Origin: Heterocephalus glaber
Taxonomy: Eukaryota; Chordata; Mammalia; Rodentia; Bathyergidae
NCBI RefSeq assembly: GCF_000247695.1
Contig: NW_004624747.1
Span: 12,619,909-12,683,908, forward strand
Length of the DNA stretch: 64,000 nt
Reading direction: 5' to 3'
Part shown: one piece after another, positions 11,461 to 22,390 of the stretch
Position numbering within the stretch: position 1 is the stretch's first letter
Layout: each line of letters begins with the position of its first letter
Notes under the pieces: generated by a model
Seen by the model: only the letters and a program-made list of their open reading frames with translations
Told to the model about the DNA's origin: nothing
Database searches by the model: none
Translations under genes and position numbers: made by a program

Positions 11461-11632
11461 AATAAATGATTGTAAAAATCTGTTGTACCAGATTTTTCAA
11501 TGATTGCTTCCAGGTTTCTATCATTCTTTGGTCTTGCCACTTAGGTTTGTGTTTTTTAGGGCACCAATTCTTTCTTCTAAAATTTTGTATAGTTGCATTG
11601 TTGTGCATGTAAATCCTTAATATTAGACACTC

Positions 11633-11717
11633 ATTTTTTTTTCATACCAGTTGTCGAACTCAGGACCTTGCACTTGCAAGGCAGGCACCAGAACCACTGA
11701 GCTAAATCCCTGGCCCT
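11633..11717 (-). mobile_element. ID SINE with imperfect target duplication
   Basis: Reverse ID. The flanks TTAGACACTCATTTT and TTGGATACTCATTTT are diverged copies of one target site. Confidence 0.85.
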
Positions 11718-11799
11718 CTTGGATACTCATTTTAATTAAGAGATATAGTTACCTCTTTTTGAGGTAATTAAGAGATATAGTTACACACCTTTTTGTAAA

Positions 11800-12960
11800 G
11801 AAGTTTTTGATTGAGACATAATATTTGGGCATCTTTATGGGGTACGTTGTGGTAATTTAATACGTGTATACATTGTATAATAATTAGAGTAAGAAGCACT
11901 TCCATCTCTGTGGCCATTAGTCATTTTTATGTGCTGGGAAATTCGCACTCCTCTACTCATGTTGACACATATCATAGATTGTTTTAACTATAGTTAACCT
12001 ACTGTGCTAAAGAAGAGCTAGAGGGGGGCCGGGGATTTAGCTCAGTGGTTTCGCCACCTGCTGCGCAAGCGCAAGGACCCGAGTTTGATACCGGGGGGTA
12101 CCAAAAAATAAAATAAAATAAAAAGAGCTAGAGGTAATTTCACTATTTGATGTTTTGATCCCCCTTATTAAATTCCTTCTCATGTACCCCTCTCCTTCTT
12201 CCTCCTCTCTCCAGTCTTGAGTAATGACTATACTGTTCTCCTATCAGATTGACTTATTAGTTTCCACATATGAGTGAGATCTTGTAGTACTTGTCTTTCT
12301 GTGCCTGGCTTATTTCATCTAACATAATACCTCAAATCCATCCGTGTTGCTCCAAATGACAGGATTTCATTCTTTTCTTTTTTATGACTATATTTCTTTA
12401 TCCACTCATCAGTTGGTAGACACAGATGGTTGCCATTTCTTAGCTATTGCAGGTAGCAATGAACATGGGAATATAGATGTTTCTTGGATGTACTGATCTC
12501 ATTACCTCTGGATAAATACCCAGTAGTAGGATTACTGGATTATATGGCAGTTATGCATTTTGAAGAGCCCCTGTACTCTTTTCCCCTATGGGGGGATATC
12601 TCATTGTGGTTGTGATTTGCATTTCCCTGGTGATGTTGAAATTTTTTTTTCATATACCTATGGTTATTTGTATATTTTCTGTTAAGAAATGTCTATTCGG
12701 TCTATTGCCTGTTCATTCATCAGACTATTCTGTTTTGTTTTTTGCTGTTAAGTTTTTCTTTAGTTCCTCATGTATTCTGGATACCAACCCCTTGTTGGAT
12801 GCATATTTTGCAAATACTTTACCATTATGTGGTTTCTCTCTTCATTCTGTTGTTTCTTTTGCTTTTGTCCCCTATGGTTTTAGGGTCCTATCCAAAAAAA
12901 TCTTTATCCACCCCAGTGTCCTAAAGCATTTGGTTAGTTGGATCTGCAGATGTGGAACCC
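11800..12960 (-). mobile_element. L1 3' UTR fragment, interrupted by an ID SINE
   Basis: Reverse-strand L1 3' region (TATAGTTAACCTACTGTGCTAA; GGATAAATACCCAGTAGTAG; the TGAACATGGGAATATAGATG region), typical of old mammalian L1M elements. An ID SINE interrupts it at 12028-12122. The last about 40 bases (GATCTGCAGATGTGGAACCC) look like the end of a Tigger/MER-type DNA transposon. Confidence 0.75.
12028..12122 (+). mobile_element. ID SINE, CTGCTGCGCAAGC subtype
   Basis: GGGGCCGGGGATTTAGCTCA ... CTGCTGCGCAAGCGCAAGGACCC with an AAAATAAAATA tail. The target duplication AAGAGCTAGAGG occurs on both sides. Confidence 0.92.
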
Positions 12961-13029
12961 ACAGATATGGAAAACTCTACAAAGTATGATAAAAAATGTG
13001 GTAAAGGTTTAATTTTTTTGAAAATTATA

Positions 13030-13554
13030 CAGTAAAAGACACATTGTTATTAATCCCACTCATACTCCCCCTCAATTCAAATAAATATCTCATCGTTCGT
13101 ACCATTTCCAGAAGCAGCTCTGGAAGTCTTCTTTCCTGAGTATCTTCAGTTGCACTATCGTGGCTGCCTCCATGTCCTGAATCAATCAAAACATTTACCT
13201 TTTTATGGTCATTTTGACTTTGGAGCTAAGGGTCAGGTTGTACCATATCCCAGGAATAATGTGGATGAGGACACATGGTAATATTTTTACAAGACTGCCT
13301 TTCCATTGGATGGCACTTGGCGGTAGCAGCTACTGTATATTTTTCACTGTATTTTTCATCACACCTTAAAAAGACAGAGGGCTGGGGATTTAGTTCAGTG
13401 GCACCGTGCCTACCTCAAAAAGTGCAAGGTCCTGAGTTCAATCCCTGATATGGATGGGTGGGGGACATGAATTGTGGCAAGAATTATGGGATAAGTGTGT
13501 TCAAAATGAGGAAGAGCATTTTGAGAAGGATTAATGGGGATGTGTCTTTTACAG
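13030..13554. mobile_element. Foldback mariner element, copy 1
   Basis: TA target dinucleotides flank the element (13028-13029 and 13555-13556). The termini are CAGTAAAAGACAC on the left and GTGTCTTTTACAG on the right, an inverted pair with one mismatch. Behind the termini, a longer stretch of each arm is related in inverted orientation. The centre is homologous to copy 2 at 18039-18491. An ID SINE is inserted at about 13381-13455. Non-autonomous; no transposase ORF. Confidence 0.8.
13381..13455 (+). mobile_element. ID SINE inside mariner copy 1
   Basis: GGCTGGGGATTTAGTTCAGT ... TCCTGAGTTCAATCCCTGAT. Confidence 0.8.
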
Positions 13555-13584
13555 TAATAAATTTTATTTAAACATTCACCATAT

Positions 13585-14050
13585 CTTTTAATTTTTATTT
13601 TATTTTTCCCATTAAATTTATTGGTACATTTTAGGTATACAATACAGTTACATTCATCATTGGGATCTTGTACCTTTATATGATATATCTTGGTTCTTAT
13701 TTTTTCCCCAATTCCCCTCCACCCTTCCCTATTTATAAAGACTTTGTTTCCATTTTTTTCCTTTTCTCATATTTTTCCCTTCTTTCCCTTCCCCTAACCC
13801 TCCCACTTCCCCTACTCCTTTAGACCATTTCTTCCTATTACACAATATCAATTATACATTTTGATCCTTATTTACACTTTTAGTTTTTCACACCAGAAAA
13901 ACTATTCGGTATTTACACATGTGTGTCCTATTAATTTTACTTAAGAGTATGGTCTCAATGTGCACCCACTTAGCTATAAATGTCTCTAGTTTCTTGTTCT
14001 TTATGGTTGAGTACTATTCCATTTATACCATATTTTTTATCATGCTGTGT
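13585..14050 (-). mobile_element. L1 3' end, reverse
   Basis: ATTTATTGGTACATTTTAGG ... CATTCATCATTGGGATCTTG, then a pyrimidine-rich tract and 3' UTR sequence, the same family as at 21.25 and 22.4 kb. Confidence 0.7.
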
Positions 14051-14067
14051 GAGAGAGCATTTATTAG

Positions 14068-14850
14068 GGGAAATTGGGTTTATACAGTTATGGAGCCTGA
14101 GAAGTCCTCAATAGGCCACCTACAAGCTGGGGCACCTAGGAAGCCAGAAGCATGGTTCAGTCCAGATCTGAAGGCCTCAGAACCAAGGAAACAGATCATG
14201 TTTCTCTCAGTCTGGGGCTAAAGGCCTGAGAACCCATGGTGCTCAGAGCCCAAAGAATAGAGAACCTGGAGTTCTGATGTCCTGAGGCAGAAAGGTGTCC
14301 TGGCTCCAGAAAAAGAGGAGAAATTTGACTTTCCTCTCCTTTTCTTGTTCTATTATCAGCCTCGGCTCCTCCACTCTCAGCTTCTTCTCTCTGCTGACTG
14401 CCTGGCCCCTTTCCAGGCTCCACAAGCTCTCCCCTCTCACGTCAACTTCTCAGTGATGTCACCTGTCACTCATGTTTCCACAAGCCTCTAATCAAAAGCA
14501 AATCTAATTTCAGGTTCTGGCAGATCTGGCTCCTTAGACTTTTTGGCTCATAGCTGGCTGCTTTCTCACTCTGCTTTCACATAGCACTGACCAAATGACT
14601 GCTGCTCTCTTCTTCTTCTTCTTCTTCTTCTTCTTCTTCTTCTTCTTCTTCTTCTTCTTCTTCTTCTTCTTCTTCTTCGTCTTCGTCTTCGTCTTCGTCT
14701 TCGTCTTCGTCTTTCACATTACAAGAGCCACACTTTGATTATTTCATCTAAACCTAATACTTTCCAAAGACCCCCACCTCCAAATAACCATCACACTGAG
14801 GACTGGGGCTTCAATATATGAATGGGGGGGCACAAACATTTAGTCTACAA
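14068..14850 (-). mobile_element. MaLR/MLT-type LTR, reverse, with (CTT)n
   Basis: The 3' portion (CTTCAATATATGAATGGGGGGGCACAAACATTTAGTCTACA) has the layout of mammalian MaLR/MLT LTRs in reverse. A long CTT repeat sits inside. Borders approximate. Confidence 0.5.
14608..14713 (+). repeat. (CTT)n then (CTTCGT)n microsatellite
   Basis: About 22 perfect CTT units pass into a CTTCGT hexamer array of about six units, ending in CTTTCACATT. The hexamer introduces one CpG per unit. Confidence 0.97.
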
Positions 14851-14867
14851 TGCTGCTGTGGGTTCCT

Positions 14868-14990
14868 GGGCAAGTGACTTCGCTTCTCTATGCCTCTGTT
14901 TCCTCATCTGGAAAATGGGTATAATAGTAACAGTCTCATCACACTGAAGTATAAAGATGAAATGATTTATGTAAATCACTAAGATCATGA
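14868..14990 (+). mobile_element. MIR SINE
   Basis: Contains the MIR-type core TGCCTCTGTTTCCTCATCTG followed by GGAAAATGGGTATAATAGTA. Confidence 0.8.
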
Positions 14991-15221
14991 GTTAGGTACA
15001 TTCTTCCCCTTGTTACTGTTGTGTGCAGTTGGCGGGGGGAGCCTTGAAGGAGTAGGCTTCCCCCATAATGACCTTCCACCTCTCTTCAGGTCCTTGCCCT
15101 CACTCCTGCAAAGAATGGAGAAGTGGAGCTCTTAGTAGAAAATGGAGGAGTCAAGACTAGTACAGTATGAAGCAAAGTTTATTTAAAGTCTGGCAAATAC
15201 AGAGAAAGAAAAGAAGCTATC

Positions 15222-15605
15222 TGTCTTAGTTACTTTTCTTTTTGCTGAGACAAAATACCTGACACCCAAAGTTAAAGGAGGAAAGGTTTATTTAGCTCAC
15301 AGTTATAGAGGTTTCCGTCCATAATCGGCTGGCTCCAAGGCAGGGTGGCATATGCCAGAGGGGCGACAGTTCATTGTCCACAGAAGACAGCAAAAGCAAC
15401 AAGGGAGAAAACAAACTTCTTTCTCTCCCTTATATTGTATCCAGGCTGCTGGGATTGGGGTGGTGCCAAACCAATGAGTGTACTGATTTAGTAATCACAA
15501 GCACCCTTAATACCAGCATCACACACTGTAGATTCAGCCACCTCTGCAAAAGTCCCACATACGACCCCATGAGGCTTTGGGAACATCTACACTCAAACCA
15601 TAACA
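15222..15605 (-). repeat. MaLR LTR (element's 3' LTR)
   Basis: Element-sense TGTTATGGTTTGAGTGTAGA ... AAGTAACTAAGACA. Shares CCAATGAGTGTACTGATTTA and ACCCTTAATACCAGCATCAC with the partner at 17016-17379. Confidence 0.85.
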
Positions 15606-17015
15606 TTCTGCCCCTGACTCATGCATATGCCTTTATGCAAAAAGAATTTAGTCTGTTTCCGAGAGTTGCCAAAGTCCTAACGGTTTCAGCATTGCTGAAA
15701 AATCCAAGTCCAAAGTCTCCTCTGAGATTTAAGGCAAACTCTTAGCTGGAAGCCCCTGTACAAGTGAAAGTAAAGTTAAACACTTCCTACATTCAGTGGC
15801 ACAAGATTGATGTTTCCATTCCAAAAGTTACAAACGGGGAGAGCAAGTAATGGGAACAAAGCAAGACCCAAATCCAGCACAGCAAACATTAAGTCCCACA
15901 ATTTGATTTCCGGCATTCCCAGCCATCTGTGACAAGTTGTGAACTCCAAAGGGCTTGAGTGGCTCCGCCCCTATGGCACTGCCAGTGGTTGTAGCTCCTA
16001 TAGCTTCTTTCTTTGCCTGGCTTTGCTCACGCCTTGCAGCTTTCCTCAGACAATCCACATTCCTGGCTTCTCCAAATTTGTGGGGTCTCCAGTGCACCTT
16101 CGGCTTCACGCTCACAGCTTCACACACTGCCCTCTCAGGGGCACCCTGCCCAGCCTTCTTCTGGAATCTGGGTGGAAGCCTTGCTGACCCCACAACTCTT
16201 GCATTCTGCATGCACCTAAAGCCAGCTCCATGTGGATGATGCCAAGGCCTGCTGCCAGCTGGAGCAGTAGGTAGGCTTTCTTCTCTCTTGGCTATAGGGG
16301 TCCAGTGCCCATGAACCAATTTCCCGAGGCCACTGCCATTCTGGGATGTGATGCTCTAGGACTCTCTTCTCAAAGCAAAGTCTTTCATTTTTGCAACCTT
16401 GAGGCTGCAATGGGTGGAGTCCTGCTCCTTCTAGTGATGTCTTCAGGCCATCTTTTCTATTCTCCTGTTCCTTCTCAGCAATCAAGATCTCCTCTGCCCT
16501 ATCTTTGTAGTCCACAATTTTACTGGCGCTTCCTTTCTGGCTAAACTCACAACATGTTAAATCATTCTGGTGGGCTCTTTGCTCTTGATTCTCAACATAA
16601 ATCTGGCTAAAAGCCCACAAAAGTAGCCATGCCACTGCCTCAACATTAGATTGCCTTGAAATTTCTTCACCCAGATTAATTAGTCCACTGCCCTTAATCT
16701 TGGTCTCAGGCAAAGTCTCTGGATAGGAGCAAAATGCAGACAAACTTTCTGCCAAGGCATAACATGCATCATCTGGAGTCCAACAGCCAGTGCAGTCCTT
16801 CTCAGCAGAAACCTCCTGAGCTTGGTCTTTACCAGCAGAATTTCTATCAGCATTCTGCTTTTCTGAGCTCAGACCAGACTCTCCCATCCAGCTCTACTTT
16901 TCCAGCCAGCATTTCCAAACCTTTCCAAACTCTTCCCACAAACCAGTCCCAAAGGCTCCTGAAGCACATGGTCAGATATAGTCACAGCAACAACTCCACT
17001 GTTGATACTAAATTC

Positions 17016-17379
17016 TGTCTCGTTGCTGAGACAAAATACCCAACACCCGAAGTTAAAGGAGGAAAGGTTTATTCAGCTCACAGTTGTAGAGGTTTCAGTC
17101 TATAATCAGCTGGTTCCAAGCAGGGTGGCACATGCCGAGGGGCAACACTTCACTGCGTGCAGAAGACAACAAAAGCAACAAGGGAGAAAACAAGCCTCTT
17201 CCTGCCCCTTATATCTTGGCTACTGAAATTGGAGTGGTGCCAGACCAATGAGTGTACTGATTTAGTAATCACACGCACCCTTAATACCAGCATCACACAC
17301 TCTAGATTCAGCCACCTCTTGAAAAGCCCCATATATGACCAAATGAGGCTTTGGGGACATCTACACCAAAACCATAACA
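17016..17379 (-). repeat. MaLR LTR (element's 5' LTR)
   Basis: Partner of 15222-15605, with the same ordered blocks and minor substitutions. A small deletion removes the TAGTTACTTTTC segment near its end. Confidence 0.85.
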
Positions 17380-17808
17380 CTATCCTAGCAGCAGAATGGT
17401 GCTGCAGTGAATGTGAGATGTGCCCATACTTACAGGGGTAAGCTGCTTTGTGGACTGGTGAGGCCAGTTAAGGTCTTAGTCTTTGTTTCTTGGAAGGGGA
17501 CAAGATCAGCATATAGTAAATGTGAGTGACACTTTCATAAAGGATGCAGTAGGGTACCTTCTCTTTCAAGCACATGGGACACAATAAGCATGTGGTAATC
17601 TTACAATCATCAGCCACAGATAAGCATGTGATGATTTTACAATGTTAGACATCCATATTTTGCCCTGGGTTTTTTATGTCCGTCTAATCTGACTCTACAT
17701 TACAAATCATCTTATCCTAGCAGCGATCCAAGAGGAGGCAATAGGGCACAGAGAGGTGAGAGATGAGGTTGCTTACTAAAGGTGACACAGCTAAAAAGTA
17801 TGAGGTGT

Positions 17809-17990
17809 GTGCTGGGGATGGTGGCCTATAATCCCAGCACTCTGGGAGGCTGAGGCAGGAGGAACACAAGTTCCAACCTAGCTTGGGCAACTTAGTGAGA
17901 CCTTGTCCCAAATAAAAGAATTTATAAAGGCTGGGGATGTAGCTCAGAACAAAGGCCCTGGGTTCAATCCCCAGTATTGAAAAAAAAAGA
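17809..17990 (+). mobile_element. B1-ID dimeric SINE
   Basis: GTGGCCTATAATCCCAGCAC ... AACTTAGTGAGACC (B1 half) joined to GGCTGGGGATGTAGCTCAGA ... GGGTTCAATCCCCAGTATTG (ID half). Confidence 0.92.
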
Positions 17991-18038
17991 CAAGCTGTAA
18001 TAAAAAATACAGCATGTGTTTAAATTTAAAAAGTATTA

Positions 18039-18491
18039 CAGTAAAAGACACATTACTATTAATATGTCTCAAAATACTCCCTCTCTCTGAACATACTTAT
18101 CCCATCATTCTTGCCAGTTTCTGAAGCAGTTCATGAAGTCCTCTTCTCTGAAGGCCTTTAGTTACACTGTCATGGCTGTCTCAATGTGTGGGTTAATTCA
18201 AAATGTTTACCTTTCATGGTCATTTTGACTTTGAGAAAGAGCCAAGAGTTGCACAGTGCCCGATTTGGTGAATAACATGGATAAGGACACACTGTAATGT
18301 TTTTACAAGCCTGTCTTTCCATTAGATGGCACTTGGCAGTAGTATTCACAGTATTTTTTATCACACCTCATAAAGACACTCACAAAAGAGAACTTCCAGA
18401 ACTGCTTCAGAAACTGGCAAGAATGATGGGATCAGTGTGTTCGAAGTGGGTGGGGGGGTGTCAGAAATTAATGCCAATCTGTCTTTTACTG
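18039..18491. mobile_element. Foldback mariner element, copy 2
   Basis: TA duplications at 18037-18038 and 18492-18493. The termini CAGTAAAAGACA and TGTCTTTTACTG are perfect inverted repeats. The arms are longer inverted repeats: CCCATCATTCTTGCCAGTTT near 18101 has its reverse complement (AACTGGCAAGAATGATGGG) near 18411. On the minus strand the frame at 18364-18170 reads SWLFLKVKMTMKGKHFE, resembling the C-terminal part of mariner transposases. Non-autonomous; 453 bp. Confidence 0.85.
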
Positions 18492-18740
18492 TAATTTTTT
18501 AAAATATTAACCATATTTTTGATTACCTCTGTTAAAGATAACATTCAAATCCTTAAACTAGTGTCAGAATTTATCTGTCATAAACATATTTACATAGGGA
18601 TACCAGCTGTACCTACTTAGGAAGGGACATCATTTTTTTCTGTTTATATCCCTCCTACTTTTTTAATGTTAAAGTGATCTTTCTTTTACAAAATAGCACA
18701 GATAGTGATGCTATCTTCTCCTTAATAACCAAAATTTTAG

Positions 18741-18825
18741 GGCTGGGAATTTAGCTCAGTGGTTCTGCTGCCTGCCTCACAAGTGCAAGGTCCTGAGTTC
18801 AATCCCCGGTATCAAAAAAATAATA
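18741..18825 (+). mobile_element. ID SINE
   Basis: GGGCTGGGAATTTAGCTCAG ... TGAGTTCAATCCCCGGTATC. Target duplication AATAACCAAAATTTTA on both sides. Confidence 0.9.
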
Positions 18826-19282
18826 ATAATAACCAAAATTTTAAAATTTTCTATACTATATCTCTTTCACCTAATTTTCAGGTCTAAAAGATTCAAGAAC
18901 AAGAGCTAGGTCTCCTAATGAACAAGCCATAGTGCTAAGTTGGAAGAAAATTTGATTTTGTACTGAGTAAATAGATTTCTGCTGGTAACCTACTCTACTG
19001 AATACACTTGGTAATGTAGCATAAATAACTATAAATGCACCAAACAGTGAAAATTATGACAAAAGAGTTGTATCATACCAAAAGCTGTTATTAAGAAAGA
19101 GAAAGAGCTAAACTTTAAATAGAACCAAAAATTAGGCTCTTGGGTTACAGATAAAAAGTAAATATTGTAAAATTTTGGCAAAATAAGTAATAATAATTAT
19201 AGATTTTACAATATAAGTGAATCTTACATTGAAAGGCTACACAAAGTCTATATAGGAGGAGCTTCATAAACAACAACTTCTG

Positions 19283-19948
19283 GCCAAATGTGATGGCACA
19301 CACCTGTAATCCCAGCACTCTGGGAGGCTGAGGTAGTGTAGGGAACAGGGAAAGGGGACATTACTAGAACCTCTGCAGTAAGTCCTAGTCTCCTGCGAGC
19401 ATGACAGCACAAGGCGAATTCACTTATTACACGGGAAAGGTAGAAAAAATGAGACTTGGAGAAGAAACTGAGCTTTGGGCCTGATCAGTGCTGCTCTGGG
19501 CAATAAAGACGAAAGCCCCGGAGCTTGCTGCACCTTTTATTCAGTACTCAGTACATCGGGAGAAACAAATGTAACAAATGACTGGCAGAGAGTTCAGTAC
19601 ATTGGGATAAACAAAGTGTAACAAATGACTGCGGGTCCGTGGAAATCCAAGAACAATGAGGAACTGAGTAGATGAAGATTTTGTTCCTCCCAGGTTGTCT
19701 TCAGCTGGTGTAATCTTGTCCTGGAGAATCACAGCATCACCAGATCATTGAGGTCTCAGCTGTGACCGGAGGTCAAAATGGAATTATGTCTCAGAATGCC
19801 ATAGCTGGGCTGTAGGCAGGAGAACTGGGCCTAATCAAATGATTTTTTCCCCCAAAATTATGTAGAATTGCTCCCAACAAGGTAGGAGGATTACAAGTTC
19901 AAGCCCAGCCTGGGCAACTCAGGAACCTAGTTTGTCTTGAAAAAAAAA
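19283..19948 (+). mobile_element. B1 SINE split by an ERVK LTR
   Basis: The left part, 19283-19336 (CACACCTGTAATCCCAGCAC), and right part, from 19886 (CAAGTTCAAGCCCAGCCTGG), are one B1 interrupted by the LTR at 19337-19879. Confidence 0.9.
19337..19879 (-). mobile_element. ERVK-type solo LTR with 6-bp target duplication
   Basis: In element sense it begins TGTTGGGAGCAATTC, as in IAP/ERVK LTRs, and ends CCCTACA. AGGTAG is duplicated at 19331-19336 and 19880-19885; 6 bp is usual for ERVK. No coding sequence. It contains a near-tandem internal repeat (ACAAATGACTGGCAG / ACAAATGACTGCGGG). Confidence 0.85.
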
Positions 19949-19961
19949 TTACTTTTTTGTT

Positions 19962-20075
19962 TTTTTGAAATAGAATCTCACTATGTAGTCCAGGCTGGCC
20001 TCAAACTCAGTGATCCTCCAGCCTCAGCCTCCTGAGTGCTGAGATTACAGGTGTGCACCACCATTCCTGGCTTCA
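19962..20075 (-). mobile_element. B1 SINE
   Basis: GTCCAGGCTGGCCTCAAACT ... CTCCTGAGTGCTGAGATTAC in reverse. It is followed at once by a diverged plus-strand ID piece (20080-20145). Confidence 0.85.
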
Positions 20076-20204
20076 AAAGAGCTGGGTATGTAGCTCAGTG
20101 CAAGGACCCTGGGCTCAATTCTTAGTATCAAAATAAATAAATAAGATGGGTAATAAGGATAGTATTTTGTCTCTGGGATTTGGATTTAGATGAAAATTCT
20201 TTGT

Positions 20205-20335
20205 GAACTCACTACTGGTCCAGGTGTGTGCTGTGTGACTCAAGGCAGATCATGTCACCTTTCTGAGACTCAATTTTCTTATGTGTAGGTTGAGAACTTA
20301 CATTACAGGGTCTGAAGAGATTGCAAGAGCTAATC
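20205..20335 (+). mobile_element. MIR-like SINE
   Basis: CTGTGTGACTCAAGGCAGAT ... TGAGACTCAATTTTC resembles the MIR core. Confidence 0.5.
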
Positions 20336-21225
20336 TGTGACAAGAGTCTGGGGAAAGTTCAAGCAACTGTTGGAATCACTGTCATTGCCATGATGTCAGA
20401 GCCTGGTAAACACTGAGACTTCCAGTGCATACTGTTGGAAACAAGATTTACCACACCCCTATCTTTACCACTCCCGCTCCAAGGAATTAGCAACAGAGGT
20501 ACCTTAGGTGGGTGTAGAGCAGCATCTAGTGGTTAAGGAGGAAAAGTGACTGTGTTGCAATGACCTTGGGAAATAAACTTTTAAATTTTGGACCAAGGTT
20601 GACAGAAAGGCCAGGAGGGTGGTGCATGTATGCTGTCCCCACCGGGAGGGGGGGTGGGTCATGCCAGGTTCCTAAGAGTAACTGGGATGCCCTTGTGCCT
20701 GACCCCCTGTGTGGTAATAGAGGGGGGATCCCATGCCTTCTCCCCACCCTCCCTGAGTGCTGGGTCTCTGATCCCTGTGGCCATCAGCTGGTGTCTTACT
20801 AAGGACTCTGCCTTTGTTGCTCCTAGTCCCCAGTGCTCAGGATGCCAGGGAAGTAGAGGAATCCACACCAAGATGCAACCAAGACATTCTCCCCATCTCA
20901 GAGCACTTGTCAGCAGCTGGGCCCCACATCCTTCTGACATAGTGTCCTAAGGGTTCTGCTCATCTGTGCTCTGGTGCTGCCTCCCAACCACATGGCTTGG
21001 CAGGATGGGACACTATGATGCCCTTTCCCCTTTCCCTTCCTCCATACTCCTGCCTCCCCTAAATCCCCTGTCCACAGGCCTACCTCCTCCTTCTGCCACA
21101 TGAATTCAAAAGAAAGTAGTCTTCAGTTCTGTTCTTGTCTGCCATGGGGATCCCAGTAGAATCCCCTTACAGAGTTGGGAAGAGCAAAGAGAGAGAAAGG
21201 AAGGGAGGCAGGGAGGGGGGAAGAT
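20336..21225. other. Intergenic, nothing firmly recognised
   Basis: Mixed-composition sequence with overlapping short ORFs on both strands. None shows a family motif. Confidence 0.5.
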
Positions 21226-21254
21226 GCAAGTAATAATGCCTGAGAACTTCCCAA

Positions 21255-21400
21255 AAGTATTTTTTTCCATTGACTTTATTGGTACATTTCAGGTATACAA
21301 TAGAGTTACATTCGTCATTGGGATCTTGTACCTTTACATGATGTATCTTGGTTCTTATTTCTTCCCCATCCCCCTGCCCTCCCTTCAGAAAGGGCACAGA
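21255..21400 (-). mobile_element. L1 3' end, reverse
   Basis: GACTTTATTGGTACATTTCA ... TCGTCATTGGGATCTTGTAC. Confidence 0.7.
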
Positions 21401-21579
21401 ACTACTGATCCAGGAATCCCAGAAAATGTCTCAGAATAAATAATAAGAAATAAACCTCTTACCACATTATGCTCAAACTGGAAACCAATCACACATAAAG
21501 AGAAAACCTCAAAAAGAAGTAAGTACATTACCTGTAGAGGAACTAATTGAACTCTTTTGAAAGCATGCAAGCAAGATGG

Positions 21580-22000
21580 TGTGATATGGGTCAAACTTGT
21601 TCCCCAAAAGGCTACATGTTCAGAGGTGGGGTTTCTGGAAGGTAATTTCATCATGGGGGCACTAACTTCATCGATGGATTAATCTTTGATGAGTTTATAG
21701 CTTAATGTGCTCCTAGGAGGAAGGCCCACAGTTGGAGGAAGTAGATCGCTGGGTTTGTAACATGAAAGGGTCCATTCTTGTCCCTGGCTCTTTCTTCTCT
21801 GGCCTTTCCCCAGCTCTCTGCTTCCTGGCTCCCATGAGGTGAGCATCTTTCCTCCCCCATACCCTTCTACTATGATATTTCTGCCTTCAAGCCAGCCAAC
21901 CATGGACTGAAACCTCTGAAACCCTGAACCATAATAACCCTTTTATCCTTTAAGTTGTGAAGGTCCAATATTTGGTCCTGGCAGTGGAAAAATGGCTAAT
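21580..22000 (+). mobile_element. MaLR-type solo LTR
   Basis: Begins TGTGATATGGGTC and runs through GGTGGGGTTTCTGGAAGGTAATTTCATCATGGGGGC to AAATGGCTAATAA. The layout matches mammalian MaLR LTRs. Borders approximate. Confidence 0.6.
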
Positions 22001-22390
22001 AAAAAGAGAGTGGGGTGAAATGTTTAAAGTCTTCAAAGGAAAAAACCAACAACCCAGAATTCTGTATCCATTGAAAGTCTCCTTCAACTATAAAAAAGGA
22101 GAAAAAGGGGCCGGGGATTTAGCTCAGTGGTTTTGCCGCCTGCTGCGCAAGCACAAGGACCCGAGTTCAATCCCCAATGCCAAAAATAAAAATAAAAAAG
22201 GAGAAAAAAGATCTTCATATAAATGAAAGTTGTGAGAATTTGTGATAAACAGATCTTCCTTGAAAAAAATGTTCAAAGAAAATCTTCAGAGACAAAAAAT
22301 AATAATATTCCTCAGAAGCTTAAATATACATAAAGAAGAGCTTTAGGAATGGAATAATGGAAGATAAAGTAGCATATGTTTTATGTTTGA
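22000..22390 (+). mobile_element. L1 fragment with an ID SINE inside
   Basis: L1 ORF1/ORF2 junction-type sequence (AATTCTGTATCCATTGAAAG ...), interrupted by an ID SINE at 22109-22190. Confidence 0.6.
22109..22190 (+). mobile_element. ID SINE, CTGCTGCGCAAGC subtype
   Basis: GGGGCCGGGGATTTAGCTCA ... CTGCTGCGCAAGCACAAGGACCC. Target duplication AAAAAAGGAGAAAAA on both sides. Confidence 0.9.

Larger units (their letters stand above)
15222..17379 (-). mobile_element. Complete ERVL-MaLR-type LTR retroelement
   Basis: Two related LTRs in the same orientation, 15222-15605 and 17016-17379, bound about 1.4 kb of internal sequence. Each begins TGTCT and ends in ATAACA on the plus strand, that is TGTTATGG...GACA in element sense. 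The 5-bp target duplication CTATC occurs at 15217-15221 and 17380-17384. The 17016 copy lacks about 15 bases near its TGTCT end. The interior holds long ORFs on the element's own strand (16887-16216, 223 codons; 16319-15828, 163 codons). I recognise no domain in them and do not count them as host genes. A related solo LTR lies at 56239-56637. Confidence 0.85.

Noticed and set aside
14608..14713. CRISPR-like array
   Set aside because: Simple tandem repeat with no spacers, in vertebrate DNA.
15828..16319. 163-codon minus-strand ORF
   Set aside because: Internal MaLR sequence, as for the neighbouring ORF.
16216..16887. 223-codon minus-strand ORF as a host gene
   Set aside because: It lies wholly between two LTRs of one MaLR element and shows no recognisable host domain.
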